This document shows positions 1 to 6,553 of a stretch of 8,837 bases of DNA, in pieces (positions within the stretch are counted from its first letter, which is position 1; every line of letters begins with the position of its first letter). The notes below the pieces were generated by a model that saw only the letters and a list, made by a program, of their open reading frames with translations, did no database searches and had not been told where the DNA came from. The DNA lies in assembly GCA_031276055.1 (NCBI GenBank), contig JAISNW010000229.1, positions 1-8,837 of the forward strand, written 5' to 3'. The position numbers and the translations under genes are program-made. The stretch comes from Deferribacteraceae bacterium. Lineage in GTDB: Bacteria; Chrysiogenota; Deferribacteres; Deferribacterales; JAISNW01.

Positions 1-178
1 TTAACTTTTGCATCTCACCCTTTATTGACGGATATTCCAACGCGGGCACTTCTGCAGCTTCTCTCTTATCGGAATTGTCCAATTTCACAACAGGAATCTC
101 CTGAGCCGGCTTTTCACCATTTTGCGCGCTCGTTTGCTCTAACGAGGTTATACTTTCTCTCTCATCACTTTCCAGCAT
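1..178 (-). CDS. N-terminal part of an unknown acidic protein (runs off left edge)
   Basis: An open frame runs leftwards off the window edge with about 59 codons visible. I do not recognise it. The visible part is polar, rich in Glu, Ser, Lys and Pro, with no hydrophobic segment or signal peptide, and is probably a disordered N-terminal region. Two in-frame ATGs exist, at 190 and 178. I prefer 178 because GGAGG lies about 5 nt before it (the sequence reads ATGGAGGAGAAGATG), while the 190 start has only AT-rich DNA upstream. With the 178 start the gene overlaps the end of the preceding gene by 14 nt, which suggests translational coupling. It is the third gene of the set driven from the promoter near 772-800. 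That it is a gene is fairly likely, from the ribosome binding site and overlap. Its function is unknown. Confidence 0.55.
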   Translation of the reverse strand, partial: MLESDERESITSLEQTSAQNGEKPAQEIPVVKLDNSDKREAAEVPALEYPSIKGEMQKL

Positions 179-482
179 CTTCTCCTCCATTGTTATAAAT
201 ATCGCTTGAATCATCGCTCTGCCTCTCAAGGAAGCTCTTTGGGAAGGCTATAACTTCCCTCATGGCTGCAACTCTTTCGAGGGCGTTTATCCGTTCTGCA
301 CGTTTTGCTCCGCCGTTAAAAGCTATCCGTTCATAGTAAGCTATGCACTGCTCCACCCGTGCGCAAAGGGCCTTCCACCCGCTATGGCATATGAGCTTCT
401 CATACTTAGCTTCTTCTTGTTTTTCCGCACTTCGCCTACTCTCAATAGATTGCTCGTCTTTGTTTAAGTATTGGTTTAACAT
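165..482 (-). CDS. hypothetical protein, 105 aa, helical and charged
   Basis: Unrecognised 105-residue soluble protein. It is rich in Arg, Glu, Lys and Ala and predicted by eye to be mostly helical. A Trp-containing segment (around residues 35-55, with two Cys and a YYER motif) is followed by a second Arg/Glu-rich helix ending in a FPKSFLER segment. The layout of W..L...V..CI.YYER, then a Gly turn, then ER...L..V faintly recalls small helical phage structural-region proteins. That is an impression, not an assignment. There is no signal peptide or membrane segment. The start at 482 has AAGGG 4 nt upstream, immediately after the stop of the 492-743 gene (9-nt gap), and its own end overlaps the next gene, so the three genes are probably co-translated. 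Confidence is good that it is a gene and nil on function. Confidence 0.6.
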   Translation of the reverse strand: MLNQYLNKDEQSIESRRSAEKQEEAKYEKLICHSGWKALCARVEQCIAYYERIAFNGGAKRAERINALERVAAMREVIAFPKSFLERQSDDSSDIYNNGGEDAGK

Positions 483-491
483 AACACCCTT

Positions 492-743
492 TTACCCTTT
501 TAGAAAAGGGAGAAACTGTTCAGAGATGTTTAAGCCGCCTTCGGCGTTAAGAGTAGAATTGTAAGATTTTTCAGCGTTCCAACGCTGCCTGCGCAACTGT
601 CTTATTCCATCTATAGAACCCGCAGCGGCAAATCGGCTTGCCTCTCTAGGATTTACAAGATACTCTTGCTCCACTGTTTTGCGAATATCCTTTGGAAGCC
701 TCTTTATCCATTTAGGAATCTTAAAATTTGTTCTGTCGACCAT
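492..743 (-). CDS. hypothetical protein, 83 aa, basic
   Basis: Unrecognised 83-residue basic protein and first gene of a three-gene set. I start it at the ATG at 743 (MVDRTNFKIPKW...). GAGG lies about 8 nt before that ATG. The longer in-frame version from 803 would begin upstream of the predicted promoter and include the operator palindromes. The sequence has a Lys/Arg-rich first half (KIPKWIKRLPKDIRK), a central helix-like stretch with EASRFAAAG, and a RQLRRQRWN segment, which would fit nucleic-acid or protein binding. No domain is recognised and there is no membrane segment. Near its 3' end the DNA holds a perfect inverted repeat, CCCTTTT-AG-AAAAGGG (495-510), that could fold in the mRNA just before the next start codon. 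Expression is probably controlled by the palindrome-bearing promoter at 756-800. Confidence 0.6.
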   Translation of the reverse strand: MVDRTNFKIPKWIKRLPKDIRKTVEQEYLVNPREASRFAAAGSIDGIRQLRRQRWNAEKSYNSTLNAEGGLNISEQFLPFLKG

Positions 744-755
744 TGTTATACCCTC

Positions 756-785
756 TACATGTAATATTTTCATATTACATGTAAT
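756..785. promoter_or_regulatory. paired TACATGTA palindromes, probable operator
   Basis: TACATGTA occurs at 756-763 and 776-783. The second copy is extended to the 12-bp palindrome ATTACATGTAAT (774-785). The centres are exactly 20 bp apart, about two helical turns, so two protein dimers would lie on the same face. Together they also form an 11-bp perfect inverted repeat (756-766 and 773-783, 6-bp spacer). One copy overlaps the -10 element and spacer, and the other covers the start of the transcript. This is the usual geometry of a repressor operator. The regulator is not visible in the window. The sequence does not match the CopY/BlaI pattern, which has two bases between TACA and TGTA. Confidence 0.6.
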
Positions 786-800
786 TAATATGCAAGTCAA
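772..800 (-). promoter_or_regulatory. sigma-70-type promoter of the three-gene set
   Basis: Reading the minus strand, TTGACT (795-800) is followed by a 17-bp spacer and TAATAT (772-777). The predicted transcription start is near 765, and the leader of about 22 nt carries the GAGG site for the ATG at 743. The -35 matches consensus at 5 of 6 positions and the -10 at 4 of 6. The spacer length is optimal and the site is the only plausible promoter in the 166-bp gap. The operator palindromes overlap it. Confidence 0.6.
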
Positions 801-864
801 CATTTTTATTTTTAAATTTGTGAAAAGGCGGATTACTCTCTATTTCAGAGCTTCAAGTGGAAAT

Positions 865-899
865 ATTTCTCTCCCCGCCTTATAAGCGGGGAAAGAGAT
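865..899 (-). terminator. hairpin downstream of the 910-1119 gene, possible terminator
   Basis: CCCCGC (873-878) and GCGGGG (886-891) pair around a 7-nt loop. The stem extends by a further A-T pair and, after one mismatch, about six more pairs to 865/899. It lies some 11 nt past the stop of the 910-1119 gene and separates it from the next promoter. On the minus strand the tail is AT-rich but lacks a clean T-run, so it could be a terminator, a processing site or an mRNA-stabilising hairpin. Confidence 0.45.
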
Positions 900-909
900 T
901 AGCCAAAAA

Positions 910-1119
910 TTATAGTGCAGTCTCTTTCAGTTTTGCAAGGGCTTCTTCTGATATTATAACAGTATCCATAGCTTTTGTATTCAGATCTTCATCAGTTTCA
1001 GCTTTCTGTCTGCTCTCCCCTCTGATAATGCGGGAGAGATCATTTATATTTCTATCCGACCGAGAAGAAGAGGCAGAGTATGCTGCATACATATTATTTA
1101 CAAGTAGAGAGTTGTTCAT
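910..1119 (-). CDS. small hypothetical protein, 69 aa, with DxVxIS-EEA-type tail
   Basis: Unrecognised 69-residue soluble protein. I place the start at 1119, where GGAGG lies 5 nt upstream (GGAGGAAAAAATG). An ATG at 1131 is in frame but falls on top of that ribosome binding site. The N-terminal half is rich in Asn, Ser, Tyr and Arg (MNNSLLVNNMYAAY, then SSSRSDRN). The C-terminal half ends in DTVIISEEALAKL (residues 52-64). A D-x-V-x-I-S-x-E-A stretch of this kind recurs in small proteins and in FlgM-type anti-sigma factors (DKVELSPEA-like). That is a resemblance only. It is preceded by a sigma-54-like promoter and followed by a hairpin, so it may be a single-gene transcript. The sigma-54 link hints at motility, nitrogen or stress functions, but nothing in the window settles it. 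Confidence 0.55.
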   Translation of the reverse strand: MNNSLLVNNMYAAYSASSSRSDRNINDLSRIIRGESRQKAETDEDLNTKAMDTVIISEEALAKLKETAL

Positions 1120-1151
1120 TTTTTCCTCCATATCAAGCTACTAAGATTGTT

Positions 1152-1168
1152 AGCAAATCTTATGCCAA
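1152..1168 (-). promoter_or_regulatory. candidate sigma-54 (RpoN) promoter
   Basis: The minus strand reads TTGGCATAAGATTTGCT. The GG and GC dinucleotides are separated by exactly 10 nt, and the -24 (TTGGCA) and -12 (TTGCT) blocks agree with the RpoN consensus YTGGCACG-N4-TTGCW except for the CG after GGCA. The predicted start is near 1141, about 22 nt before the ATG at 1119. A 7-bp inverted repeat, TAAGATT-GTTAGCA-AATCTTA (1142-1162), overlaps the -12 block and start site. No enhancer-binding site was identified. Confidence 0.5.
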
Positions 1169-1195
1169 ATATGGGCGAAGTAGGCGCTAAGGCAG

Positions 1196-2029
1196 TTATA
1201 GGCTCTCAACCCCGCGATAGATCATAACAATAGCAAGCAGCATCAGAAAGATGATGAACGCCTGATAGATTCTAGCGCTCTTCGCTTTCTGGAAAAAATA
1301 GGCGGTGATGACAGAGCTTATAAAAGTTGTTGGAACTATTGAGGCGGCTACAAATGGATTGATTTGGGAGTTCATATAAAAGACTATAGCGCCGCTTACA
1401 GCGGTAAAACCCATCATGAAACCGCTTGTGGGGATTGCCGCCTTTATAGGAACGCCTGCAATAAGGTTCATCGCGGGTATAACTATTACCGCGCCGCCCA
1501 CCCCCACCAATCCTGATAGAAAACCTGCTAAGCAGGCTAAGCCCATAAGCAATGGGAGTCTCTGAGGGGTATAGCGGACTTCCTGCCCTGTTGTGCGTTC
1601 ATAATAAGCGCCGTTTAATGGATCGCCATCGCGCACCAGCGCCTTTATATTAAATATCTCTTTGAGTTTATCCCCTTTCGCCATAAGATCGGCGGTTATC
1701 ATCTGGGCAGTTCCTAAAGCGATGAATATAACCCCAGCGGGAAGGCGCAGACTGAAGTTGCTCCCCCCTACCGCCCCGAGCGCGCTGAAAAGACCGAGTG
1801 CAAGCGCTAGGTTTAGATTTGCATACCCCCCCAAAAGATACCTTCCTGAGGCGGCGATGCTGTTTGCTACAACAATGGCAAGGGAAGTGCCTATTGCAGT
1901 GTGTATTGGAAGGTGGAATACGATAGAGAGGATAGGCACAACTATAACCCCCCCGCCTATTCCGAGAAAAGCGCCCATAAAGCCCACGCCTAAACCTGTC
2001 AACAGCAGAAGCGGGAGCATCTCAAACAT
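1196..2029 (-). CDS. TauE/SafE-family membrane permease
   Basis: 277-residue integral membrane protein of the TauE/SafE family (formerly DUF81). Known members move small anions such as sulfite, sulfoacetate or taurine-derived sulfur compounds across the inner membrane; the substrate here cannot be told. The family's internal duplication is visible: GIGGG followed by V..VP (residues 23-32), and again GVGGAVIVIP in the second half after a hydrophilic loop at roughly 116-158. About 7-8 hydrophobic segments are seen, with the last near the C-terminus. The length is normal. The ATG at 2029 has AAAGGTG about 8 nt upstream, partly inside a duplicated 12-bp unit that also contains the cimA stop. The gene lies 24 nt behind cimA and is probably co-transcribed with it, though no direct metabolic link to isoleucine synthesis is known. 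Confidence 0.85.
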   Translation of the reverse strand: MFEMLPLLLLTGLGVGFMGAFLGIGGGVIVVPILSIVFHLPIHTAIGTSLAIVVANSIAASGRYLLGGYANLNLALALGLFSALGAVGGSNFSLRLPAGVIFIALGTAQMITADLMAKGDKLKEIFNIKALVRDGDPLNGAYYERTTGQEVRYTPQRLPLLMGLACLAGFLSGLVGVGGAVIVIPAMNLIAGVPIKAAIPTSGFMMGFTAVSGAIVFYMNSQINPFVAASIVPTTFISSVITAYFFQKAKSARIYQAFIIFLMLLAIVMIYRGVESL

Positions 2030-2032
2030 AGC

Positions 2033-2057
2033 AGAACACCTTTAAGAACACCTTTAA
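2033..2057. repeat. 12-bp tandem duplication carrying stop codon and ribosome binding site
   Basis: GAACACCTTTAA is present twice without gap (2034-2045 and 2046-2057, plus one matching base at 2033). Read on the minus strand each unit is TTAAAGGTGTTC, so the cimA stop TAA and the AAAGGTG Shine-Dalgarno-like sequence are both duplicated ahead of the permease start at 2029. The second TAA is also in frame with cimA, giving a double stop. Confidence 0.85.
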
Positions 2058-3628
2058 TTTGCCGCTTTTGAGGCTTTATACAGTTTATACTGCACGGCGT
2101 CAACCAGCGCCTGATAGCTGGCATCGATTATATTATGGGCAACTCCAACTGTGCTCCAACGGCACTTTTCGTCAGCGGATTCCATTAACACCCGTGTTAA
2201 TGCGCCCGTTCCTCTATTGCCGTTTAATATTCGCACCTTAAAATCCACCAGCTTCATATCTGATAAAGATGGATAAAACTTAACAAGAGCTTTGCGGACA
2301 GCGTTGTCAAGGGCGTTGACAGGACCGTTCCCGTCTGCTGCGGTGTGCTCTGCCACCTCGTTCACCACAAGCATAACTGTTGCTTCTGAGAGCGGGTTAT
2401 CCCACTGGCTGCGTTTATCGTCAATAACACGGTAGCCCACCAGATCAAAGAATTTTGGGAGCAACCCCATAGCTTTTAGAACCACAAGTTCAAAGCTCGC
2501 TTCCGCACCCTCATATTCATAGCCGATATTTTCCATATTTTTCAACTTCTCTAAAACTTCCCCCGCCTGCGCCTTATCTATATCAAGCCCTAACGTTGCG
2601 GCTTTATATAAGAGATTGCTCCTGCCTGATAGATCAGATACAAGCACCCGCCTCGTATTGCCGACTATTTCAGGTTCTATATGTTCATATGTCGCCCTAT
2701 TTTTAACTACCGCTGAAACATGAACCCCCGCTTTGTGGGCAAAGGCGGAACGTCCTACGTAAGGGTCTCTGATAACAGGGGTGAGGTTGCCTAACTCATT
2801 TACAAACATAGAGAGCGATTTTAGCTCTTTAATCTTCTCCCCCACACAATCATACCCATATTTTAGCTGAAGATTCGGGATTAGGGTGCAAAGGTTTGCA
2901 TTCCCGCAACGTTCCCCTAGACCGTTGATTGTGCCTTGAAGGTGCGTTGCGCCGTTTTCTACGGCGCATATTGAGTTAGCGGCGGCTAAACCGCAATCGT
3001 TATGACAGTGAATTCCGATAACCGCTTGAGGCAGCTGCTTTTTTACCTCTCTAACTGCGTGGGAGAGTTTATCCATCATAACGCCTCCGTTGGTTTCACA
3101 CAGCACAAGAGCATCTGCGCCCGCGCTGTATGCACTTTGCAGCGCCTTTAGAGCGTATTCGGGATCTTCAGCAAAACCGTCAAAAAAGTGCTCCGCATCA
3201 AAGAAGAGTTTATCGGCATACTTTTTTAGATAGCCCACTGTATCATAGATGAGCTCTAAATTTTCTTCAGGGGTAATATTGAGTGCATGTTGAACATGCA
3301 GAAGGGATGTTTTCCCAAAGATTGTATATACAGCTGTTTCAGCTTTTAAGAGGGCTTGAATATTTTTATCTTTCTCACAGGCGGTTTTAGCCTTGCGGGT
3401 GCTGGAAAAGGCAGATATCTTATCTTTAGGCAGCTGTGAGCTTTTAAGGCGGTCAAAAAACTCAACATCCCGCGGATTAGAGCCAGGCCACCCCCCCTCC
3501 ACACAATCTATCCCAAATTCAAGCAGCCGTCTTGCAATCCGCAATTTGTCGTGGACGGTAAAGTTTACCTCTTCAGATTGCGTGCCGTCTCTAAGGGTGG
3601 TGTCATATAAAAATATCTTTTTGGACAA
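2054..3628 (-). CDS. cimA: (R)-citramalate synthase
   Basis: 524-residue cytoplasmic enzyme of the isopropylmalate/homocitrate/citramalate synthase family. It condenses pyruvate with acetyl-CoA to citramalate, the first step of threonine-independent isoleucine synthesis. The N-terminal TIM barrel shows DTTLRDGTQ (residues 9-17), the metal-binding HCHND (207-211), NGLGERCGNANL (235-246) and HKAGVH (298-303). A C-terminal LeuA-type regulatory domain (about 395-520) would bind isoleucine. Length and the VEGGWPGSNPRD segment fit the long citramalate synthase type better than LeuA. The start is TTG: GGGAGG lies 5 nt upstream and no ATG is available in frame. A good promoter lies just upstream. The TauE/SafE permease follows after 24 nt. 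Citramalate specificity over a related acyl-CoA condensation is inferred from overall resemblance. Confidence 0.87.
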   Translation of the reverse strand: MSKKIFLYDTTLRDGTQSEEVNFTVHDKLRIARRLLEFGIDCVEGGWPGSNPRDVEFFDRLKSSQLPKDKISAFSSTRKAKTACEKDKNIQALLKAETAVYTIFGKTSLLHVQHALNITPEENLELIYDTVGYLKKYADKLFFDAEHFFDGFAEDPEYALKALQSAYSAGADALVLCETNGGVMMDKLSHAVREVKKQLPQAVIGIHCHNDCGLAAANSICAVENGATHLQGTINGLGERCGNANLCTLIPNLQLKYGYDCVGEKIKELKSLSMFVNELGNLTPVIRDPYVGRSAFAHKAGVHVSAVVKNRATYEHIEPEIVGNTRRVLVSDLSGRSNLLYKAATLGLDIDKAQAGEVLEKLKNMENIGYEYEGAEASFELVVLKAMGLLPKFFDLVGYRVIDDKRSQWDNPLSEATVMLVVNEVAEHTAADGNGPVNALDNAVRKALVKFYPSLSDMKLVDFKVRILNGNRGTGALTRVLMESADEKCRWSTVGVAHNIIDASYQALVDAVQYKLYKASKAAN

Positions 3629-3658
3629 AAAAACCTCCCGCTGCCGCTTAATTTTTGC

Positions 3659-3687
3659 ATTTTAAGAGATAAAAAGATATATATCAA
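3659..3687 (-). promoter_or_regulatory. sigma-70-type promoter of cimA
   Basis: On the minus strand, TTGATA (3682-3687), a 17-bp spacer and TAAAAT (3659-3664) give 5 of 6 matches in both boxes. The start is predicted near 3652, leaving a leader of roughly 24 nt with the GGGAGG site. The leader is too short for a leucine/isoleucine-type attenuator or a T-box, so any end-product control is more likely on the enzyme or through a DNA-binding protein. Confidence 0.65.
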
Positions 3688-3725
3688 CTCAATTTATCTT
3701 ATTATATTTCATTGAGGCAGACAAT

Positions 3726-4166
3726 ATGGATTTTATGAGAGTTGCAATAGATGAGGCGAAGAAGGCTTTTGCAGAGGGGGAAGTCCCTGTAGGTGCAGTC
3801 ATTACGCGAGAGGGGAGGCTTTTAGCGGCGGCTCATAATATGCGCCTAAGCCGCAAAACAGCCACCGCCCACGCCGAGATTATAGCTATAGATAGAGCGT
3901 GCGCCATCTTAGAGGATTGGCGGCTTGACGGCTGCGATATATATATTACTGTTGAACCGTGTTTTATGTGCGCGGGCGCTATCCTCTCTGCTAGAATAAA
4001 GCGGGTTTATTTTGGAGCGTTAGAGCCGAAATTCGGGGCTCTTGTGAGCAACGCCGATATATTCTCTATCCCAACCCTTAACCACCATCCCGAGGTGGAG
4101 AGAGGTTTTTATGAGCTTGAAATCGCTCAACTGATGAGAGAGTTTTTTCAAGCCCGCCGACATTAA
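3726..4166 (+). CDS. tadA: tRNA-specific adenosine deaminase
   Basis: 146-residue zinc-dependent cytidine/deoxycytidylate deaminase-fold protein. TadA converts A34 to inosine in tRNA-Arg(ACG), letting it read several codons. The zinc and catalytic motif HAE is at residues 49-51 and PCFMC at 78-82 (Cys79, Cys82), with the EPC-MCAGA context typical of TadA rather than cytidine deaminase. The family's DPK-GA segment appears as EPKFGALVSN. The length is normal. The ATG at 3726 has GAGG 8 nt upstream; a second ATG four codons in has no comparable site. It diverges from cimA across a 97-bp AT-rich gap. The nrdD gene starts 122 bp downstream with its own promoter. No convincing terminator is seen after tadA, so read-through into nrdD is possible. 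Confidence 0.9.
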   Translation: MDFMRVAIDEAKKAFAEGEVPVGAVITREGRLLAAAHNMRLSRKTATAHAEIIAIDRACAILEDWRLDGCDIYITVEPCFMCAGAILSARIKRVYFGALEPKFGALVSNADIFSIPTLNHHPEVERGFYELEIAQLMREFFQARRH

Positions 4167-4241
4167 ATAATAGCTCTAATATGCGGATAGCCCCTATTTA
4201 TAGCAATCTTGAGCAAAAATTGTTAAATTGTATTTTTACTG

Positions 4242-4270
4242 TTGACTGAATTAGGGATAGATTTTATACT
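4242..4270 (+). promoter_or_regulatory. near-consensus sigma-70 promoter of the nrd operon
   Basis: TTGACT (4242-4247), a 17-bp spacer and TATACT (4265-4270) match consensus at 5 of 6 positions in each box. The start would fall near 4275-4278, only about 11-14 nt before the nrdD ATG at 4289. The message would therefore begin almost directly with its AAGGA ribosome binding site. The rest of the gap (4167-4241) is AT-rich, and no NrdR box pair or FNR-type palindrome could be recognised in it. Confidence 0.65.
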
Positions 4271-4288
4271 CACTATCAAGGAAGAATC

Positions 4289-6553
4289 ATGCGAATTAGC
4301 CAGATAGAAAAACGCGACGGTACTGTTGCGCCTTTTGATCGAATGAAGATATATAATGCGGTCTTAAAGGCTTTCACCGCCTGCGATCGCAAAGATAATG
4401 CCAGAATAGACCGCTCAGAAGATGTCGAAGCTGTTGTGAGGGGGGTTGAAAGCCGCCTCTTTGAATGGTCGCCTGAATTTACCCTTTCAGTTGAAGATAT
4501 TCAGAATATAGTTGAAGAGGTGCTCACAAAGCACAATTATGATGTAGGCAAAGCCTATATCCTATACCGCAAAAAGCGTGAGAATGTTCGAAAACGCAGC
4601 GAAGTTCTTATGCACATCTACAAAGACCTGCTGGAAAAAGACGCCAGGGATAACGAGATAAAGCGGGAGAATGCCAATATTGACGGCAATACCGCTATGG
4701 GCACGATGCTGAAGTTCGGTTCAGAGGGTTCTAAGCTCTACTATGAAACTGATGTTATAGCTCAAGAATTTGCAGCTGCGCACCGCAGCGGCGATATTCA
4801 TATCCACGATGAAGATTTTTACGCCCTCACCCTTACCTGCTGCCAGATAGACCTAGTCAAGCTATTAGAGGGCGGCTTTTCTACAGGCTATGGGCATATT
4901 AGAGAACCTAACGATATTAGAACCTATGCCGCCTTAGCCTGCATTGCAATTCAAGCCAATCAGAACGATCAGCACGGCGGGCAGTCTGTGCCGAATTTTG
5001 ATTACGCCATGAGCAGAGGGATCGTCAAAACCTTTATTAAAGAAGTTGCACGCTGCCTTGATCTTCTTGATTACAGTGAAGATTTTATCTTGCAAGTTGA
5101 GGCGGGGTTGAAAGATATATATAACTCTCGCGGCAGTCTGATAGATTTCACCGAAGATATTACCCACCTGCTTGAGAATACCGCAGAGCGCTTTAATATC
5201 CCCTCTAATGAGGGCGGGTGGGGCATTATAATCAAAAAGGCGCGTAAATATACAGAGAAAGCGGCTTTTCAAGCGATGGAAGCTCTAATCCACAACCTAA
5301 ATACTATGCACTCTAGGGCGGGGGCGCAGATCCCGTTTTCTTCGCTTAATTACGGCACAGATACCACAAGCGAGGGGCGCCTTGCAATTAAAGCCATCCT
5401 AGAAGCCACATATAGAGGGTTGGGCGGCGGGGAGACTCCTATATTCCCTATACAGATATTCAAGGTGAAAGACGGCGTCTCTGGGGAGCCTGGGGATATT
5501 AATTACGATCTGTTTGAGATGGCTTGCATGGTCTCTGCAAAACGTCTCTTCCCTAACTTCGCCTTTTTAGATGCGCCGTTCAACCTTGAATATTATAGAA
5601 CAGGGAGACCCGAAACAGAGGCGGCGTATATGGGCTGCCGCACCCGAGTGCTTGCCAATAATTACGATGCTGCAAGCGCAATAACCTATGGGCGCGGGAA
5701 TCTCTCCTTTACATCAATAAATCTGCCTAGGATTGGCATTAAAACCGCTAGGGGCGAGACAGCTTTTTGGGAAGAGCTGGATAGGCTTATCGAGCTTGCT
5801 TGCCGTCAACTTTTAGAGCGCTTTGAAATTCAAGCCCGCAGGAAGGCAAAAAATTTCCCTTTCCTTATGGGGCAAAGGATATGGCACGGCTCTGATAAAC
5901 TTAACGCAGAAGACGAGGTGCGCGAGGTTATAAAGCATGGAACTTTAACGCTCGGCTTTATTGGGCTTGCGGAGTGCCTAACCGCCCTTACAGGCTGCCA
6001 TCACGGCGAAGACAGCAAATCTTGGGAGCTTGGATATGAGATAGTCTCCTACATGCGTTCTGCTATGGATAAAGCGGCGCGTGATACTGGGCTTAACTTC
6101 TCCCTCCTAGCAACCCCTGCCGAAGGGCTTTCGGGCAGGTTTGTGGCGATTGACCGCAAAATTTATGGGAAGTTGGATGGGATTACAGATAGAGATTATT
6201 ATACTAACTCTTTTCATATCCCTGTGCACTTTAGGATAAACGCTTTTAGGAAGATAGAGCTGGAAGCGCCGTTTCACGCCCTTACCAACGGGGGGCATAT
6301 AACCTATGTGGAGATGGATGGCGATCCTGCTAAGAACATCGATGCATTTATCCAGATAATACAAGCTATGAAGCGGGAGGGTGTGGGCTACGGCTCTATC
6401 AACCATAATCTTGACCGTTGCCCTGTGTGCGGCTATCAGGGGATAATAGATGATGAATGCCCCAGCTGCGGCAGAAAAGAGGGTGAGGCGGTGGAGGTTG
6501 CCGCCCTCCCTATTGAAGTTCAGAAAAGGTTATTAAAAGGAGGAAGGATATAA
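4289..6553 (+). CDS. nrdD: anaerobic ribonucleoside-triphosphate reductase, large part lacking the glycyl-radical motif
   Basis: 754-residue class III ribonucleotide reductase, which reduces ribonucleoside triphosphates to dNTPs without oxygen. An N-terminal ATP cone (about residues 1-95) senses ATP/dATP. The catalytic barrel carries the active-site Cys of TCCQIDL (Cys184/185), the thiyl-radical Cys of MGCRT (Cys450), RGNLSFTSINLPR after it, and Glu562 in GLAEC. That Glu marks the formate-using type in known enzymes. A zinc ribbon, C711PVC714 ... C724PSC727, follows. Normal NrdD then reaches the glycyl-radical RV.GY motif about 10 residues after the ribbon, as in E. coli. Here instead comes a 26-residue tail after Gly728 and a TAA stop at 6551, with no radical glycine. 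The motif lies on the next ORF. The start has AAGGA 6 nt upstream and a strong promoter nearby. The protein cannot form the usual radical by itself. Confidence 0.93.
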   Translation: MRISQIEKRDGTVAPFDRMKIYNAVLKAFTACDRKDNARIDRSEDVEAVVRGVESRLFEWSPEFTLSVEDIQNIVEEVLTKHNYDVGKAYILYRKKRENVRKRSEVLMHIYKDLLEKDARDNEIKRENANIDGNTAMGTMLKFGSEGSKLYYETDVIAQEFAAAHRSGDIHIHDEDFYALTLTCCQIDLVKLLEGGFSTGYGHIREPNDIRTYAALACIAIQANQNDQHGGQSVPNFDYAMSRGIVKTFIKEVARCLDLLDYSEDFILQVEAGLKDIYNSRGSLIDFTEDITHLLENTAERFNIPSNEGGWGIIIKKARKYTEKAAFQAMEALIHNLNTMHSRAGAQIPFSSLNYGTDTTSEGRLAIKAILEATYRGLGGGETPIFPIQIFKVKDGVSGEPGDINYDLFEMACMVSAKRLFPNFAFLDAPFNLEYYRTGRPETEAAYMGCRTRVLANNYDAASAITYGRGNLSFTSINLPRIGIKTARGETAFWEELDRLIELACRQLLERFEIQARRKAKNFPFLMGQRIWHGSDKLNAEDEVREVIKHGTLTLGFIGLAECLTALTGCHHGEDSKSWELGYEIVSYMRSAMDKAARDTGLNFSLLATPAEGLSGRFVAIDRKIYGKLDGITDRDYYTNSFHIPVHFRINAFRKIELEAPFHALTNGGHITYVEMDGDPAKNIDAFIQIIQAMKREGVGYGSINHNLDRCPVCGYQGIIDDECPSCGRKEGEAVEVAALPIEVQKRLLKGGRI

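Noticed and set aside
495..510. CCCTTTT-AG-AAAAGGG inverted repeat as a terminator
   Set aside because: It lies inside the coding end of the 83-aa gene, has almost no loop and no T-run on the transcribed strand, and the next gene begins only 12 nt later.
756..783. Palindromes as a CopY/BlaI-type or LexA site
   Set aside because: CopY-like boxes need two bases between TACA and TGTA; here there are none. No LexA pattern I know matches, so no regulator is named.
744..803. Longer version of the 83-aa protein starting at 803
   Set aside because: The extra 20 codons cover the -10/-35 promoter elements and operator palindromes, and the ATG at 743 has a well-placed GAGG.
343..1144. Plus-strand ORFs at 343-564, 679-885 and 857-1144
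   Set aside because: They lie opposite the minus-strand small genes or across the promoter/hairpin region, lack good ribosome binding sites, and their translations look like antisense noise.
1662..3665. Plus-strand ORFs at 1662-2045, 2059-2241 and 3393-3665
   Set aside because: Antisense to the confidently identified permease and cimA genes, with no recognisable protein features.
4167..4241. Terminator, NrdR box or FNR site between tadA and nrdD
   Set aside because: Only weak imperfect pairings such as CAATCTT...AAAATTG were found; none reached a convincing stem or the known box patterns.
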